A DNA stretch of 52,233 nt, from positions 1 through 52,233 of the forward strand of contig JAQBOV010000002.1 in the NCBI GenBank assembly GCA_028287895.1, given 5' to 3'. This stretch comes from Mucilaginibacter sp. Its GTDB lineage: Bacteria; Bacteroidota; Bacteroidia; Sphingobacteriales; Sphingobacteriaceae. The notes under the pieces were generated by a model, which was not told where the DNA came from, ran no database searches, and was given only the letters and a program-made list of their open reading frames with translations. The first letter of the stretch is position 1, and every line of letters starts with the position of its first letter. This document shows, piece by piece, positions 34,569 through 42,696 of the stretch. The position numbers were made by a program, and so were the translations under genes.

Positions 34569-35273
34569 ATGAGCATCAGTGTTGAATCATTAACCAAAAT
34601 TTACGGCTCGCAGAAGGCTGTTGATGGCATTTCGTTTACTGCTTCACCGGGCGTGCTGGGTTTCCTGGGACCAAACGGGGCAGGCAAATCAACGACGATG
34701 AAGATACTGACCGGCTTTATTCCCCAAACCTCTGGTAAGGCATCGGTATGCGGTTTTGATGTGGAAACGCAGGCGCTGGATGTGAAACGCAACATCGGCT
34801 ATTTGCCCGAAAATAACCCGCTGTATCAGGATATGTATGTAAAAGAATCGTTGGCATTTATTGCCAATATTCACAAGATCGGTCAGCCCGAAAAACGTAT
34901 TAACGATATCATTGAACAAACCGGTCTTACACCCGAGCGGCATAAAAAGATAGGCCAGCTATCCAAGGGCTACCGCCAGCGGGTAGGTTTGGCGCAAGCC
35001 ATCCTGCATGACCCGCAGGTGCTGATACTGGACGAGCCCACCTCGGGACTCGATCCTAACCAACTCATCGGCATACGCCAGTTGATACGCGATCTGGGCA
35101 AAACCAAAACCATCATTCTGTCAACCCATATTATGCAGGAAGTCGAAGCGGTATGCGGCCAGGTCGTCATTATCAGTAAAGGAAAGATCGTTGCCAATGA
35201 TTCGCTAAAAGCCTTGCGGGCAAAAAATCAGAACCGATCACTTGAAAATATTTTTATCGATCTAACAAACTAA
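34569..35273 (+). CDS. gldA: ABC transporter ATP-binding protein, GldA type
   Basis: The 234-residue ATPase has Walker A GFLGPNGAGKSTTMKIL, signature LSKGYRQRVGLAQ and Walker B QVLILDEPTSGLDPNQLIG. The switch His lies in TIILSTHIMQEVEAV. It matches the GldA/ABC-2 subgroup, and the permease GldF-GldG follows one gene later. In Flavobacterium these proteins are needed for gliding and affect secretion. Whether this organism glides is unknown. Confidence 0.9.
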   Translation: MSISVESLTKIYGSQKAVDGISFTASPGVLGFLGPNGAGKSTTMKILTGFIPQTSGKASVCGFDVETQALDVKRNIGYLPENNPLYQDMYVKESLAFIANIHKIGQPEKRINDIIEQTGLTPERHKKIGQLSKGYRQRVGLAQAILHDPQVLILDEPTSGLDPNQLIGIRQLIRDLGKTKTIILSTHIMQEVEAVCGQVVIISKGKIVANDSLKALRAKNQNRSLENIFIDLTN

Positions 35274-35347
35274 CTGAATTAAAAGAACCGGCATGGCAAG
35301 CCGCAGCGCGGCAATCTCCCAGGCAGGCAGGTCAACGATAACAACGG

Positions 35348-35848
35348 ATGAAAAAACTTATAATTTTAATTGCATTGCTCCCTGCTTTGCCCCTCCAGGC
35401 CCAGACCACAATAAACAGGGCTATCGGTACGGGTTTCGAACTGGCCATACCTTCAAACGGCGTTTACAGCATCGGCACGGGTGCATCGGTAAAAGCTGAG
35501 TTGCCCATATCGACGCCTGTAAGTTTAACGCTGACCGGCGGATTTACCGCTATGTTTTATAAAAGCAACCTGTTCAATTCATCCCGCACTCCCGGCGCAG
35601 CGACATTCGTGCCCTTAAAGGCTGGTCTTAAATATTATTTCAATAAGGGCGTTTATGCCGAGGGCGAAGCAGGAACGGTAATTGAAGCCAATTATGCTAA
35701 ACAAAGCCCTTTCGCATTTTCCATCGGGCCGGGATTTATTGTACCGGCCGGCGATAAAAACGGGGTAGAAATCGGCTTCCGGTACGAAAGCTGGGCCAAT
35801 CAGCTAAGACAAACCGCTATAAGGATAGCTTATCGATTTGGATGGTAA
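35348..35848 (+). CDS. Small secreted beta-barrel protein between gldA and gldFG
   Basis: The 166 residues start with a signal peptide (KKLIILIALLPALPLQAQ). The mature chain has alternating strands (ELPISTPVSLTLTGGFTAMF, AGLKYYFNKGVYAEGEAGTV, VEIGFRYESWANQLRQTAIR) and ends in IAYRFGW with a terminal aromatic residue, as outer-membrane proteins do. It begins 75 bases after gldA and ends 114 bases before gldFG, all on one strand. A role with the transporter is suggested only by position. Confidence 0.7.
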   Translation: MKKLIILIALLPALPLQAQTTINRAIGTGFELAIPSNGVYSIGTGASVKAELPISTPVSLTLTGGFTAMFYKSNLFNSSRTPGAATFVPLKAGLKYYFNKGVYAEGEAGTVIEANYAKQSPFAFSIGPGFIVPAGDKNGVEIGFRYESWANQLRQTAIRIAYRFGW

Positions 35849-35962
35849 CTTTAATTTTTCTTCCCGTCGTTATACAAAACGATAAGTGCAGGGTGATTTG
35901 CAATCCCTTTTTGCATTAGCGAATATTGTTGTAATTTCGGCAGCTAAGAGCCCCGTTTTATA

Positions 35963-38359
35963 GTGTATAGTATCTTAAAGAAAGAAATTACTTCTTACCT
36001 CAGTTCGCTGGTAGCCTATGTTACTATAGGCGTATTTTTATTGGTATTAGGATTGTTTTTATGGGTATTCCCCGACTCGAGTATTCTGGATTACGGGTAT
36101 GCAGGTTTGGACAGCCTTTTCAGCACCGCGCCATACCTGTTTATGTTCCTCATTCCGGCTATTACCATGCGCTCTGTTGCCGAGGAACGCAAAGAAGGCA
36201 CATTTGAACTACTGCTCACCCGTCCGCTTACCGACTGCCAGATTGTATTGGGTAAGTTTTTTGCCTGTGTGCTGCTGGTGCTTTTTGCATTGATACCTAC
36301 ACTGGTTTACTACTATTCGGTGTGGGTATTAGGTACGCCGCAGGGTAATATTGATACAGGTGCGGTAACCGGCTCTTATATTGGCTTGTTTCTGCTGGGC
36401 GCAGGTTTTGCAGCTATCGGCTTATTTGCTTCATCGGTAAGCAAAAACCAGATCATCGCTTTTACCATTGCCGTTTTCCTTTCCTTCTTTTTTTATAGTG
36501 GATTTGATTCATTAGGTACGCTGCCATCATTACAGAACCTGGGCTTACAGCATTTGGGTATTACTGAACATTATCAATCGGTAAGCCGTGGGGTACTTGA
36601 TACCCGCGACCTGGACTATTTTGTATGCCTTAGTGCATTATTCATTTGGTTTACGCTGTTGGTGATCAGAATACAAAGGCAAAAAAACGCCGGTCAGAAG
36701 GGAATGCTGGGCGCTTTGGGTATTATTATTTTAGTAGGCATCATCTCATCCTTTGCATTTACCAGGTTTGATTTTACAAAAGAGAAAAGATTTACCATAT
36801 CCAAAATAAGCAGGGAAATATTAGGTAGTCTTCCAAAAGAGGTGAAGGTGACCGTTTATTTGCAAGGTGATAACTTCCCGGCAGCTTTTAAAAGGCTGCA
36901 GGGCGCTACCCGCGATATGCTGAATGACCTGCAGGCTTACAGCCAAGGTAAACTGCAATTTGATTTTATTGACCCCTTGAAAGGGTTATCAAACGATCAG
37001 CAGCAGCAAACCCTGCAGGATTTGCAGGATAAGGGCGTCGAGCCAACTAACCTGAGCGAAAAAACAGATAACGGCTTAAGCCAAAAACTCATTATTCCTT
37101 ATGCCGTCATATCCGCCGGCGGGAAGCAAATACCTGTTAAGCTTTTGCTGAACAGAATAGGCTTATCAGCAGACGAACAGTTGAATAATTCTATCCAGAA
37201 TCTGGAATATGCTTTTTCGTCGGCAATAAAGAAAATTGCAGCGGGCGGCAAACCGGAGATCGGGTTTACCGAAGGGCATAACGAACTGACCGATGTACAG
37301 CTGAATGATGCCATGAAATCATTATCCGATGGATTTATGGTTGGGCGCGTTGATCTGAAAACCATTCCATTCGCTGCCTTGCAAAAAGTAAAGCTGCTGT
37401 TTATCCCTAAGCCCGACAAAGCATTTACCGAACTGGAAAAATTCAAGCTCGACCAGTATATGATGCATGGCGGAAGGGTAGTGTGGACCATTGACCAGGT
37501 GAGCGCCGAGTTGGACAGCCTTCGCGGGCATGGCGGCGATCAGCTGTCGTTCAACAAACAACTGAACCTTGACGATCAGCTATTTGTATACGGCGTGCGT
37601 GTTAACTATGACCTGGTAGCCGATATGAATTGTGCCCAGATACCGGTAAGCACGGGTAACATAGGGGGGCAGGCACAGATACAAAATGTGCCCTGGTTAT
37701 TTTATCCTGTGCTGATACCTTTGTCCAAACATCCGGTAGTAAAAAACCTGGATGGTATACGCACCGAATTTATAAGTACAATTGATACCATCGGAACAAA
37801 AGGAACCAACAAAACCATACTGCTTACCTCATCGCCTTATAATAAAAAATTCAATACGCCTTATCTGCTTTCCTTACAGTCATTGGAGCAGCAACCCGAT
37901 CCTAAGACGTTTGTAAATCCACCCAAAGCCGTTGGCGTATTGCTGGAAGGGAAGTTTAAGTCGGATTTTATGAACAGACCATTGCCGGAAGGTTTGACAG
38001 AAAAAATAGCGTCATTGCAGGAAAGCAAACCGACTAAAATGATCGTCATCAGTGACGGAGACGTGTTTAAAAACCAGGTAGGCAAAGATGGCTCGCCATA
38101 CCCTTTAGGTTACGATCATTATACCCAGCAAACCTATGGCAACAAGAACCTTTTGCTGAATATTGCCGACTATATGACCGATGATTCCGGCCTGATCGGA
38201 TTGCGCACCAAAGAGATACAGATACGCCTGCTTGACAAGGCGCGGATACGCAGCGGGAAGTTATACTGGCAGGTGATAAATAATGTTATTCCTTTGGCTT
38301 TTGTGTTAATATTTGCTATTTTTCAACATTATATCCGTCAGCGAAAGTATGCTCATTAA
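35963..38359 (+). CDS. gldF-gldG: GldF-GldG fusion: ABC-2 permease fused to auxiliary subunit
   Basis: The start is GTG at 35963 (MYSILKKEITSYL). Residues 1-240 are an ABC-2 permease with six hydrophobic segments (GVFLLVLGLFLWVFP to LFIWFTLLVIRIQRQ). Residues about 245-760 are GldG: a membrane helix GALGIIILVGIISSFAF, a large extracytoplasmic domain with KEVKVTVYLQGD and KPEIGFTEGHNE, and a final helix NVIPLAFVLIFAIFQHYI. In Flavobacterium johnsoniae gldF and gldG are separate genes, while here they form one chain of 798 residues. GldA upstream is the ATPase. Confidence 0.9.
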   Translation: MYSILKKEITSYLSSLVAYVTIGVFLLVLGLFLWVFPDSSILDYGYAGLDSLFSTAPYLFMFLIPAITMRSVAEERKEGTFELLLTRPLTDCQIVLGKFFACVLLVLFALIPTLVYYYSVWVLGTPQGNIDTGAVTGSYIGLFLLGAGFAAIGLFASSVSKNQIIAFTIAVFLSFFFYSGFDSLGTLPSLQNLGLQHLGITEHYQSVSRGVLDTRDLDYFVCLSALFIWFTLLVIRIQRQKNAGQKGMLGALGIIILVGIISSFAFTRFDFTKEKRFTISKISREILGSLPKEVKVTVYLQGDNFPAAFKRLQGATRDMLNDLQAYSQGKLQFDFIDPLKGLSNDQQQQTLQDLQDKGVEPTNLSEKTDNGLSQKLIIPYAVISAGGKQIPVKLLLNRIGLSADEQLNNSIQNLEYAFSSAIKKIAAGGKPEIGFTEGHNELTDVQLNDAMKSLSDGFMVGRVDLKTIPFAALQKVKLLFIPKPDKAFTELEKFKLDQYMMHGGRVVWTIDQVSAELDSLRGHGGDQLSFNKQLNLDDQLFVYGVRVNYDLVADMNCAQIPVSTGNIGGQAQIQNVPWLFYPVLIPLSKHPVVKNLDGIRTEFISTIDTIGTKGTNKTILLTSSPYNKKFNTPYLLSLQSLEQQPDPKTFVNPPKAVGVLLEGKFKSDFMNRPLPEGLTEKIASLQESKPTKMIVISDGDVFKNQVGKDGSPYPLGYDHYTQQTYGNKNLLLNIADYMTDDSGLIGLRTKEIQIRLLDKARIRSGKLYWQVINNVIPLAFVLIFAIFQHYIRQRKYAH

Positions 38360-38365
38360 ATTTTA

Positions 38366-38373
38366 TACTTTTG
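38366..38373 (+). promoter_or_regulatory. -7 box of dnaN
   Basis: TACTTTTG lies 22 bases before the ATG at 38396. It makes the upstream in-frame start at 38375 unlikely, because that codon would be before or at the transcript start. Confidence 0.55.
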
Positions 38374-38395
38374 GTTGATTAATACTATTAAATAT

Positions 38396-39520
38396 ATGAG
38401 ATTTATTGTTTCAACATCAACGTTACTCAAGCAATTACAATCTGTAAGTGGTGCTTTAAGCAATAGTACGGTTTTACCTATACTGGAGAACTTTTTGTTC
38501 GAGATAAAGGACGGAAACTTAACCATTTCGGCTACTGATCTGCAGACCAGCATGACTACTTCCCTAACGGTTGAGGCAAAGGAAAATGGCCGGATAGCTA
38601 TACCCTCACGTATTTTACTGGATACCTTAAAATCGCTGCCCGAGCAGCCCATCGCTTTTAATATTGATGATACGACCTTCGCTATTGAAATAAATGCCGG
38701 TGACGGTAAATACAAACTGAGCGGCGAAAATGGCGAGGATTTCCCCAAGATACCGGTTGTTGAAAATGCATCATCTGTAAATTTGCCTGCATCGGTTTTA
38801 GCCGAGGCTATTAATAAAACCATTTTTGCAGTAAGTAATGATGAACTTCGCCCGGCTATGACAGGAGTTTATTGTCAGCTATCCACCTCGTCGTTAACTT
38901 TTGTAGCTACTGATGCACATAAACTGGTACGTTACCGCCGCAAGGATGCCAAGGCAGCCAGCACGGCATCATTTATTTTGCCAAAAAAAGCATTAAATTT
39001 GCTCAAATCGGCTTTGCCTTCAGATGATATTAACGTATCAGTTGAATACAACAGCACAAGTGCGTTCTTTAAATTTAGTAACATCAACCTGGTTTGCCGT
39101 TTGATAGATGAGCGTTATCCGGATTACGAAGCAGTCATTCCGCAGAATAACCCGAATAAACTGACTATCGACAGGCAGGCATTTTTAGGCTCCCTTAATC
39201 GTGTAGCTATTTATGCGAACAAAACCACTCACCAGGTAAGGTTAAAGATCAACGGCAGCGAGCTGAATATTTCATCTGAGGATATTGACTTTGCCAATGA
39301 GGCGCATGAGCGTTTAAGCTGCCAATATGACGGCGAGGATATGGAGATCGGATTTAATGCACGATTTTTGATAGAAATGTTAAAGAATCTGAGTTGCGAA
39401 GAGGTGATGTTAGAGATGTCGACCCCTAACCGGGCAGGGTTATTGTTACCGCAGAACGGCGATGAGAATGAAGATGTGCTGATGCTGGTAATGCCGGTAA
39501 TGCTTAATAGTTATGCTTAA
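38396..39520 (+). CDS. dnaN: DNA polymerase III sliding clamp (beta subunit)
   Basis: The start at 38396 (MRFIVSTSTLLKQLQSVSGA) gives 374 residues, the usual beta clamp size. Three clamp domains are recognisable, with VLPILENFLFEI, LRPAMTGVYCQL with TDAHKLVRYRR, and the C-terminal VLMLVMPVMLNSYA ending in the protein-binding cleft. dnaA and recF are not next to it, so the classic origin order is not kept. A terminator follows. Confidence 0.96.
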   Translation: MRFIVSTSTLLKQLQSVSGALSNSTVLPILENFLFEIKDGNLTISATDLQTSMTTSLTVEAKENGRIAIPSRILLDTLKSLPEQPIAFNIDDTTFAIEINAGDGKYKLSGENGEDFPKIPVVENASSVNLPASVLAEAINKTIFAVSNDELRPAMTGVYCQLSTSSLTFVATDAHKLVRYRRKDAKAASTASFILPKKALNLLKSALPSDDINVSVEYNSTSAFFKFSNINLVCRLIDERYPDYEAVIPQNNPNKLTIDRQAFLGSLNRVAIYANKTTHQVRLKINGSELNISSEDIDFANEAHERLSCQYDGEDMEIGFNARFLIEMLKNLSCEEVMLEMSTPNRAGLLLPQNGDENEDVLMLVMPVMLNSYA

Positions 39521-39552
39521 GTTGTAAACTTAAATTATAAATCCAAATCCAG

Positions 39553-39579
39553 AGTCCGGTGTACAAGCCGGACTTTTTT
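39553..39579 (+). terminator. Terminator after dnaN
   Basis: A 7-bp stem AGTCCGG/CCGGACT with an 8-base loop is followed by TTTTTT, 33 bases after the stop. Confidence 0.8.
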
Positions 39580-39634
39580 GTTCGGGCACAATAACAAAAC
39601 TCAGTACAAGCAGTTATTATAGCAATTAGTTGAA

Positions 39635-40336
39635 ATGAATATAAGGTTATTATCATTGTTCATCATTATTTCCATTATAGCGTTATCAGCCTGTAAAAAA
39701 AATAATGATGCGCCGGTTACACCCAAGGCCGGCGGTCTGGATGTGATCAATGCATCAGCCGATACCTTTAACTTTTATTTGAACGGTACGCGCATGAATG
39801 CTACGTCAAGTATTGTACCCGGTTTTTCAACAGGGTATTATCCGGTTCCTGCGGGACAACAATCCTGCCAGATAAAAAAGCAGTTTAATACAGTAACCAA
39901 TACTATTCAGACCTTACTGAGTATAACGATTCCGGCTGATATATATCCCTACCATTCGTTATTTGTTACTGATGAGAATGTAAACGATGCATTTTCAACA
40001 GTTGATAAGTTAGATACTACGTCAAAACCAAACATGTGCTTTATCAGGTTTGTAAATGCTTCGCCGGGTTCCGGAGGATTGGATATGGCTTATGGCAGTG
40101 CCACTCAATTTATGAACGTTGCTTTTAAATCGGCCGGTGAATTTATACTTATCAGTACCGTTGATGGTGCCAGTGCAAGCGGATCTATACCGATTAAGAT
40201 ATTTACTGCCGGGTCAACTACGCCGCTGGTGACCGACAGCGTAAAGCTGGCAGCACAAAAGTCATATACATTTTATGCTCAAGGGAAAGCGGGTACTTCC
40301 GGATTCAGTATAGGCAGCACAGTAAATTCTAACTAA
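39635..40336 (+). CDS. DUF4397 lipoprotein, first of a pair
   Basis: A signal peptide with lipobox (IISIIALSACKKNND) predicts a lipid anchor at Cys20. The mature 210 residues match DUF4397: LDVINASADTFNFYLNGTRM, VPAGQQSCQIKK, then FIRFVNASPGSGGLDMAYGS as a second repeat of the same beta-sandwich. Function is unknown, and such lipoproteins are frequent in Sphingobacteriaceae. The paralogue follows after two bases. Confidence 0.8.
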   Translation: MNIRLLSLFIIISIIALSACKKNNDAPVTPKAGGLDVINASADTFNFYLNGTRMNATSSIVPGFSTGYYPVPAGQQSCQIKKQFNTVTNTIQTLLSITIPADIYPYHSLFVTDENVNDAFSTVDKLDTTSKPNMCFIRFVNASPGSGGLDMAYGSATQFMNVAFKSAGEFILISTVDGASASGSIPIKIFTAGSTTPLVTDSVKLAAQKSYTFYAQGKAGTSGFSIGSTVNSN

Positions 40337-40338
40337 AA

Positions 40339-41067
40339 ATGCATAAAGGAAAAAATAGCGTTTTACCGGTTTTTCTTCTCGTGTTTGTCGCTGTATTTAT
40401 AGTGATACCATTTATTTCATCCTGTGGAAAAAGCGGATCTGCCGGCCCCTCAACCAATGTGCAATACCAGATCGTAAATTTAAGCCCCGATTTGGGTTCT
40501 GTGGATCTTTATATCGATTACAGGAAGGTAAATACGTCCTCGTATTTTTATCCCACAGCTTCCGGCTATTTTTACCTTACTTCCCTTAATATACCATTCC
40601 AGATCAGGCCCGGCACCAGCTTAACCGCCGGTACCATTGCTCCCAGCTTTAATATTTTCAGTCTGAACAATATTCTGAAACCCAATACAAGATATACTTT
40701 TATGATAACGGGGATGGTAACTGACAGCCTCAATGGCATCTTTCTGACAGATACTTCTGCCACCCCGACTATTGGACGCGGTAAAATACGTTTTGTAAAT
40801 GCTTCTCCGCGTTCGGCAGGCCTTAATGTGACAGCAAACGATACGTCTCTTTTTTCAAATGTGCCCTATATAAATCATACTGATTTCAGGGAACTGCCGG
40901 CAGGTATCTATGACTTTAAGATATACCCCACCGGAAGCTCAACAATTTTGAGGGATATTCCTAATGTCACTATACAAGATGGACGTCTTTATACCCTGTA
41001 TTGTTACGGACTGGCGGGGCATACCGATAGCCTTGCTTTTGGCTCCGGTTTTATCACCAATAAGTAA
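40339..41067 (+). CDS. DUF4397 lipoprotein, second of a pair
   Basis: The 242-residue paralogue of the preceding protein has the lipobox VIPFISSCGKSG. It repeats the same elements (YQIVNLSPDLGSVDLYIDYR, GKIRFVNASPRSAGLNVTAN, FRELPAGIYDFKIYP). The two-base gap indicates translational coupling. A surface or periplasmic-face role is likely from the anchor, but the ligand is unknown. Confidence 0.8.
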   Translation: MHKGKNSVLPVFLLVFVAVFIVIPFISSCGKSGSAGPSTNVQYQIVNLSPDLGSVDLYIDYRKVNTSSYFYPTASGYFYLTSLNIPFQIRPGTSLTAGTIAPSFNIFSLNNILKPNTRYTFMITGMVTDSLNGIFLTDTSATPTIGRGKIRFVNASPRSAGLNVTANDTSLFSNVPYINHTDFRELPAGIYDFKIYPTGSSTILRDIPNVTIQDGRLYTLYCYGLAGHTDSLAFGSGFITNK

Positions 41068-41106
41068 TCCGGGTTTTATTTATATTTTTGGCAAAATTTT
41101 AAGCAA

Positions 41107-41757
41107 TTGGAACTCATAAAACACCTGATAGACTTTATCCTGCATATTGATAGACACCTGTCCGATATTATAAGCCAGTATCATGCGCTGACCTACCTGA
41201 TCTTATTTGTGATCATATTTGCTGAAACCGGTTTTGTTGTCACCCCATTTTTGCCGGGCGACTCGCTGCTTTTTGCAGCCGGTGCACTCGTTGCAGCAGG
41301 CAATACAGGGTTGAATATTTATCTTCTTGCTATGATCTTGATCGTAGCAGCCTTTACCGGAAATACCATTAACTACCTTTCGGGCAGCTATCTGGGCCCT
41401 AAAGTGTTCAAGGAAAAGAACAAAATACTAAAACTGGATTATTACCTGCAAACCAAAGCTTTTTTTGACAAACATGGGGGCAAAGCGGTCATTTTTAGCC
41501 GCTTTATGCCTATTATCCGGACCATAGCCCCCTTTGTAGCCGGCGTGGGACGGATGCCGTTTTTAAGATATAGCCTGTACAATATTATCGGGGGTGCATC
41601 ATGGATCATCGTATTCCTTTTTGCAGGTTACATGCTTGGCAATGTGCCGTTTTTTAAAGCGCATTTTTCCCTGGTGGGGATCGTCATCATCCTGGTTTCT
41701 ATTATTCCGCCGGTTATTGCTGGTCTAAAAAAACGGCCGGCTGGGAAGTCTGTTTAA
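41107..41757 (+). CDS. DedA family (SNARE-associated) membrane protein
   Basis: The start is TTG at 41107, giving 216 residues. The family sequence is clear: FAETGFVVTPFLPGDSLLF, FFDKHGGKAVIFSRFMPIIR, then FVAGVGRMPFLRYSLYNIIG and GGASWIIVFLFAGYMLG. DedA/VTT-fold proteins move undecaprenyl phosphate or phospholipids across the membrane. The start is non-canonical but no ATG fits, because the N-terminus is already of family length. Confidence 0.92.
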   Translation: MELIKHLIDFILHIDRHLSDIISQYHALTYLILFVIIFAETGFVVTPFLPGDSLLFAAGALVAAGNTGLNIYLLAMILIVAAFTGNTINYLSGSYLGPKVFKEKNKILKLDYYLQTKAFFDKHGGKAVIFSRFMPIIRTIAPFVAGVGRMPFLRYSLYNIIGGASWIIVFLFAGYMLGNVPFFKAHFSLVGIVIILVSIIPPVIAGLKKRPAGKSV

Positions 41758-41878
41758 TGACTGATTTTGCGCTGTACAGGGCTGCTACCCGCAGTGCCTT
41801 TTTCTTTTCTTATGCTGATCGGAGCAATCAGGCTTCTTATGACAGGGTTGATGCCCAGATATGCTGTTTTATATAGGG

Positions 41879-41970
41879 GTAAAAGTTGAAATGTTATGCG
41901 GTGGTAAATTTTGCCGGCCGGAAAGCCAAAAAAATGACCTTCAAACGTTTCAACTTTATAACATTGCAAC
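41879..41970. repeat. Intergenic inverted-arm element, type A (A4), upstream of rpsT
   Basis: The perfect 10-bp pair AAAGTTGAAA (41882-41891) and TTTCAACTTT (41948-41957) is flanked by ATGTTAT and ATAACAT words in permuted order, around a GC-rich centre. It precedes the rpsT promoter by only 17 bases. Confidence 0.65.
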
Positions 41971-41986
41971 AATTTTAAAAAAGGCA

Positions 41987-42017
41987 TTTGATAATATCAT
42001 TATTCGTCATATATTTG
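41987..42017 (+). promoter_or_regulatory. Promoter of rpsT
   Basis: TTTG (41987-41990), then exactly 19 bases, then TATATTTG (42010-42017). This matches the Bacteroidota -33/-7 consensus in both sequence and spacing, the best promoter in the window. The ATG is at 42051. Confidence 0.75.
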
Positions 42018-42050
42018 CAGTCCTTAAATAAAAAAGAATAATTAGCTAAA

Positions 42051-42305
42051 ATGGCAAATCATAAATCATCAATAAAAAGGATCAGGGCAAATGCTGCGAA
42101 GCGTCTGCGTAACAGATACCAGGCTAAAACTACCAGGAATGCTATCAAAAAATTAAGAAGCACTACTACCAAAGCGGATGCTGCTGTGCTTTTAACCAAA
42201 GTGATCTCAATGCTTGACCGTTTAGCTAAAAAGAATGTTATTCACAAAAACAAAGCTTCGAACAATAAATCAAAGCTTACTAAATTTGTAAACGGCTTAA
42301 AATAA
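42051..42305 (+). CDS. rpsT: 30S ribosomal protein S20
   Basis: The 84-residue, strongly basic protein begins [20 protein letters not shown], the standard S20 start. [15 protein letters not shown] and [18 protein letters not shown] follow. It binds 16S rRNA in the small subunit. It is monocistronic with its own promoter and a strong terminator 21 bases after the stop. Confidence 0.97.
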   Translation: MANHKSSIKRIRANAAKRLRNRYQAKTTRNAIKKLRSTTTKADAAVLLTKVISMLDRLAKKNVIHKNKASNNKSKLTKFVNGLK

Positions 42306-42326
42306 TTTAGATATATTTCTAATCAG

Positions 42327-42364
42327 AAATAGCGATGGGTTTTAAACTCATCGCTATTTTTTTT
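42327..42364 (+). terminator. Terminator after rpsT
   Basis: A perfect 11-bp stem AAATAGCGATG/CATCGCTATTT, extendable by two pairs, is followed by a run of eight T. Confidence 0.88.
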
Positions 42365-42599
42365 AAAACGATTTAAGGATCTATTGGATGGTTAGCATCT
42401 TCATTGAAAAATAATTCAAATGCAATACAGCTGAGCTTATAATCGTGTCTTATGTTCGCTCCGGTAGGTGAGGCTAAAGCGATTTCCATCATAGCGGCAC
42501 TTGAGATTGGCAGGGGCAGGAACAAAACCGAAGCCAGGGCATAGCAACTATTCAGGAGGCGTTGCTCATGTTCAATTTCAAATTTATTCAATGCTAAAG

Positions 42600-42632
42600 G
42601 GAAATCCGAAATTCAAATTTCGAAATTCGATA
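42600..42632. repeat. Intergenic word repeat, type D (D2)
   Basis: AAATCCGAAATTCAAATTTC and then GAAATTCG shares the 12-base word AAATCCGAAATT with D1 (33872-33912). It precedes the pheT promoter. Confidence 0.5.
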
Positions 42633-42668
42633 TAAGGCCTTTCAGCTTTCAGCTTTCCGCTTAAATCG

Positions 42669-42676
42669 TATCTTTG
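42669..42676 (+). promoter_or_regulatory. -7 box of pheT
   Basis: TATCTTTG is 20 bases before the pheT ATG. A TTTC at 42647-42650 lies 18 bases upstream and may serve as a weak -33 element. Confidence 0.55.
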
Positions 42677-42696
42677 CCGATTATCATTTTGCGCTA

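Larger units (their letters stand above)
42365..42696. other. Intergenic region between rpsT terminator and pheT
   Basis: About 330 bases hold a type D word repeat (42600-42632), a TTTCAGCTTTCAGCTTTC run and the pheT promoter. A 72-codon minus-strand frame at 42373-42591 has no recognisable domain, and I do not call it a gene. Confidence 0.5.

Noticed and set aside
42373..42591. 72-residue minus-strand frame between rpsT and pheT
   Set aside because: No recognisable domain, no promoter box in the right place and odd composition. Kept as non-coding.
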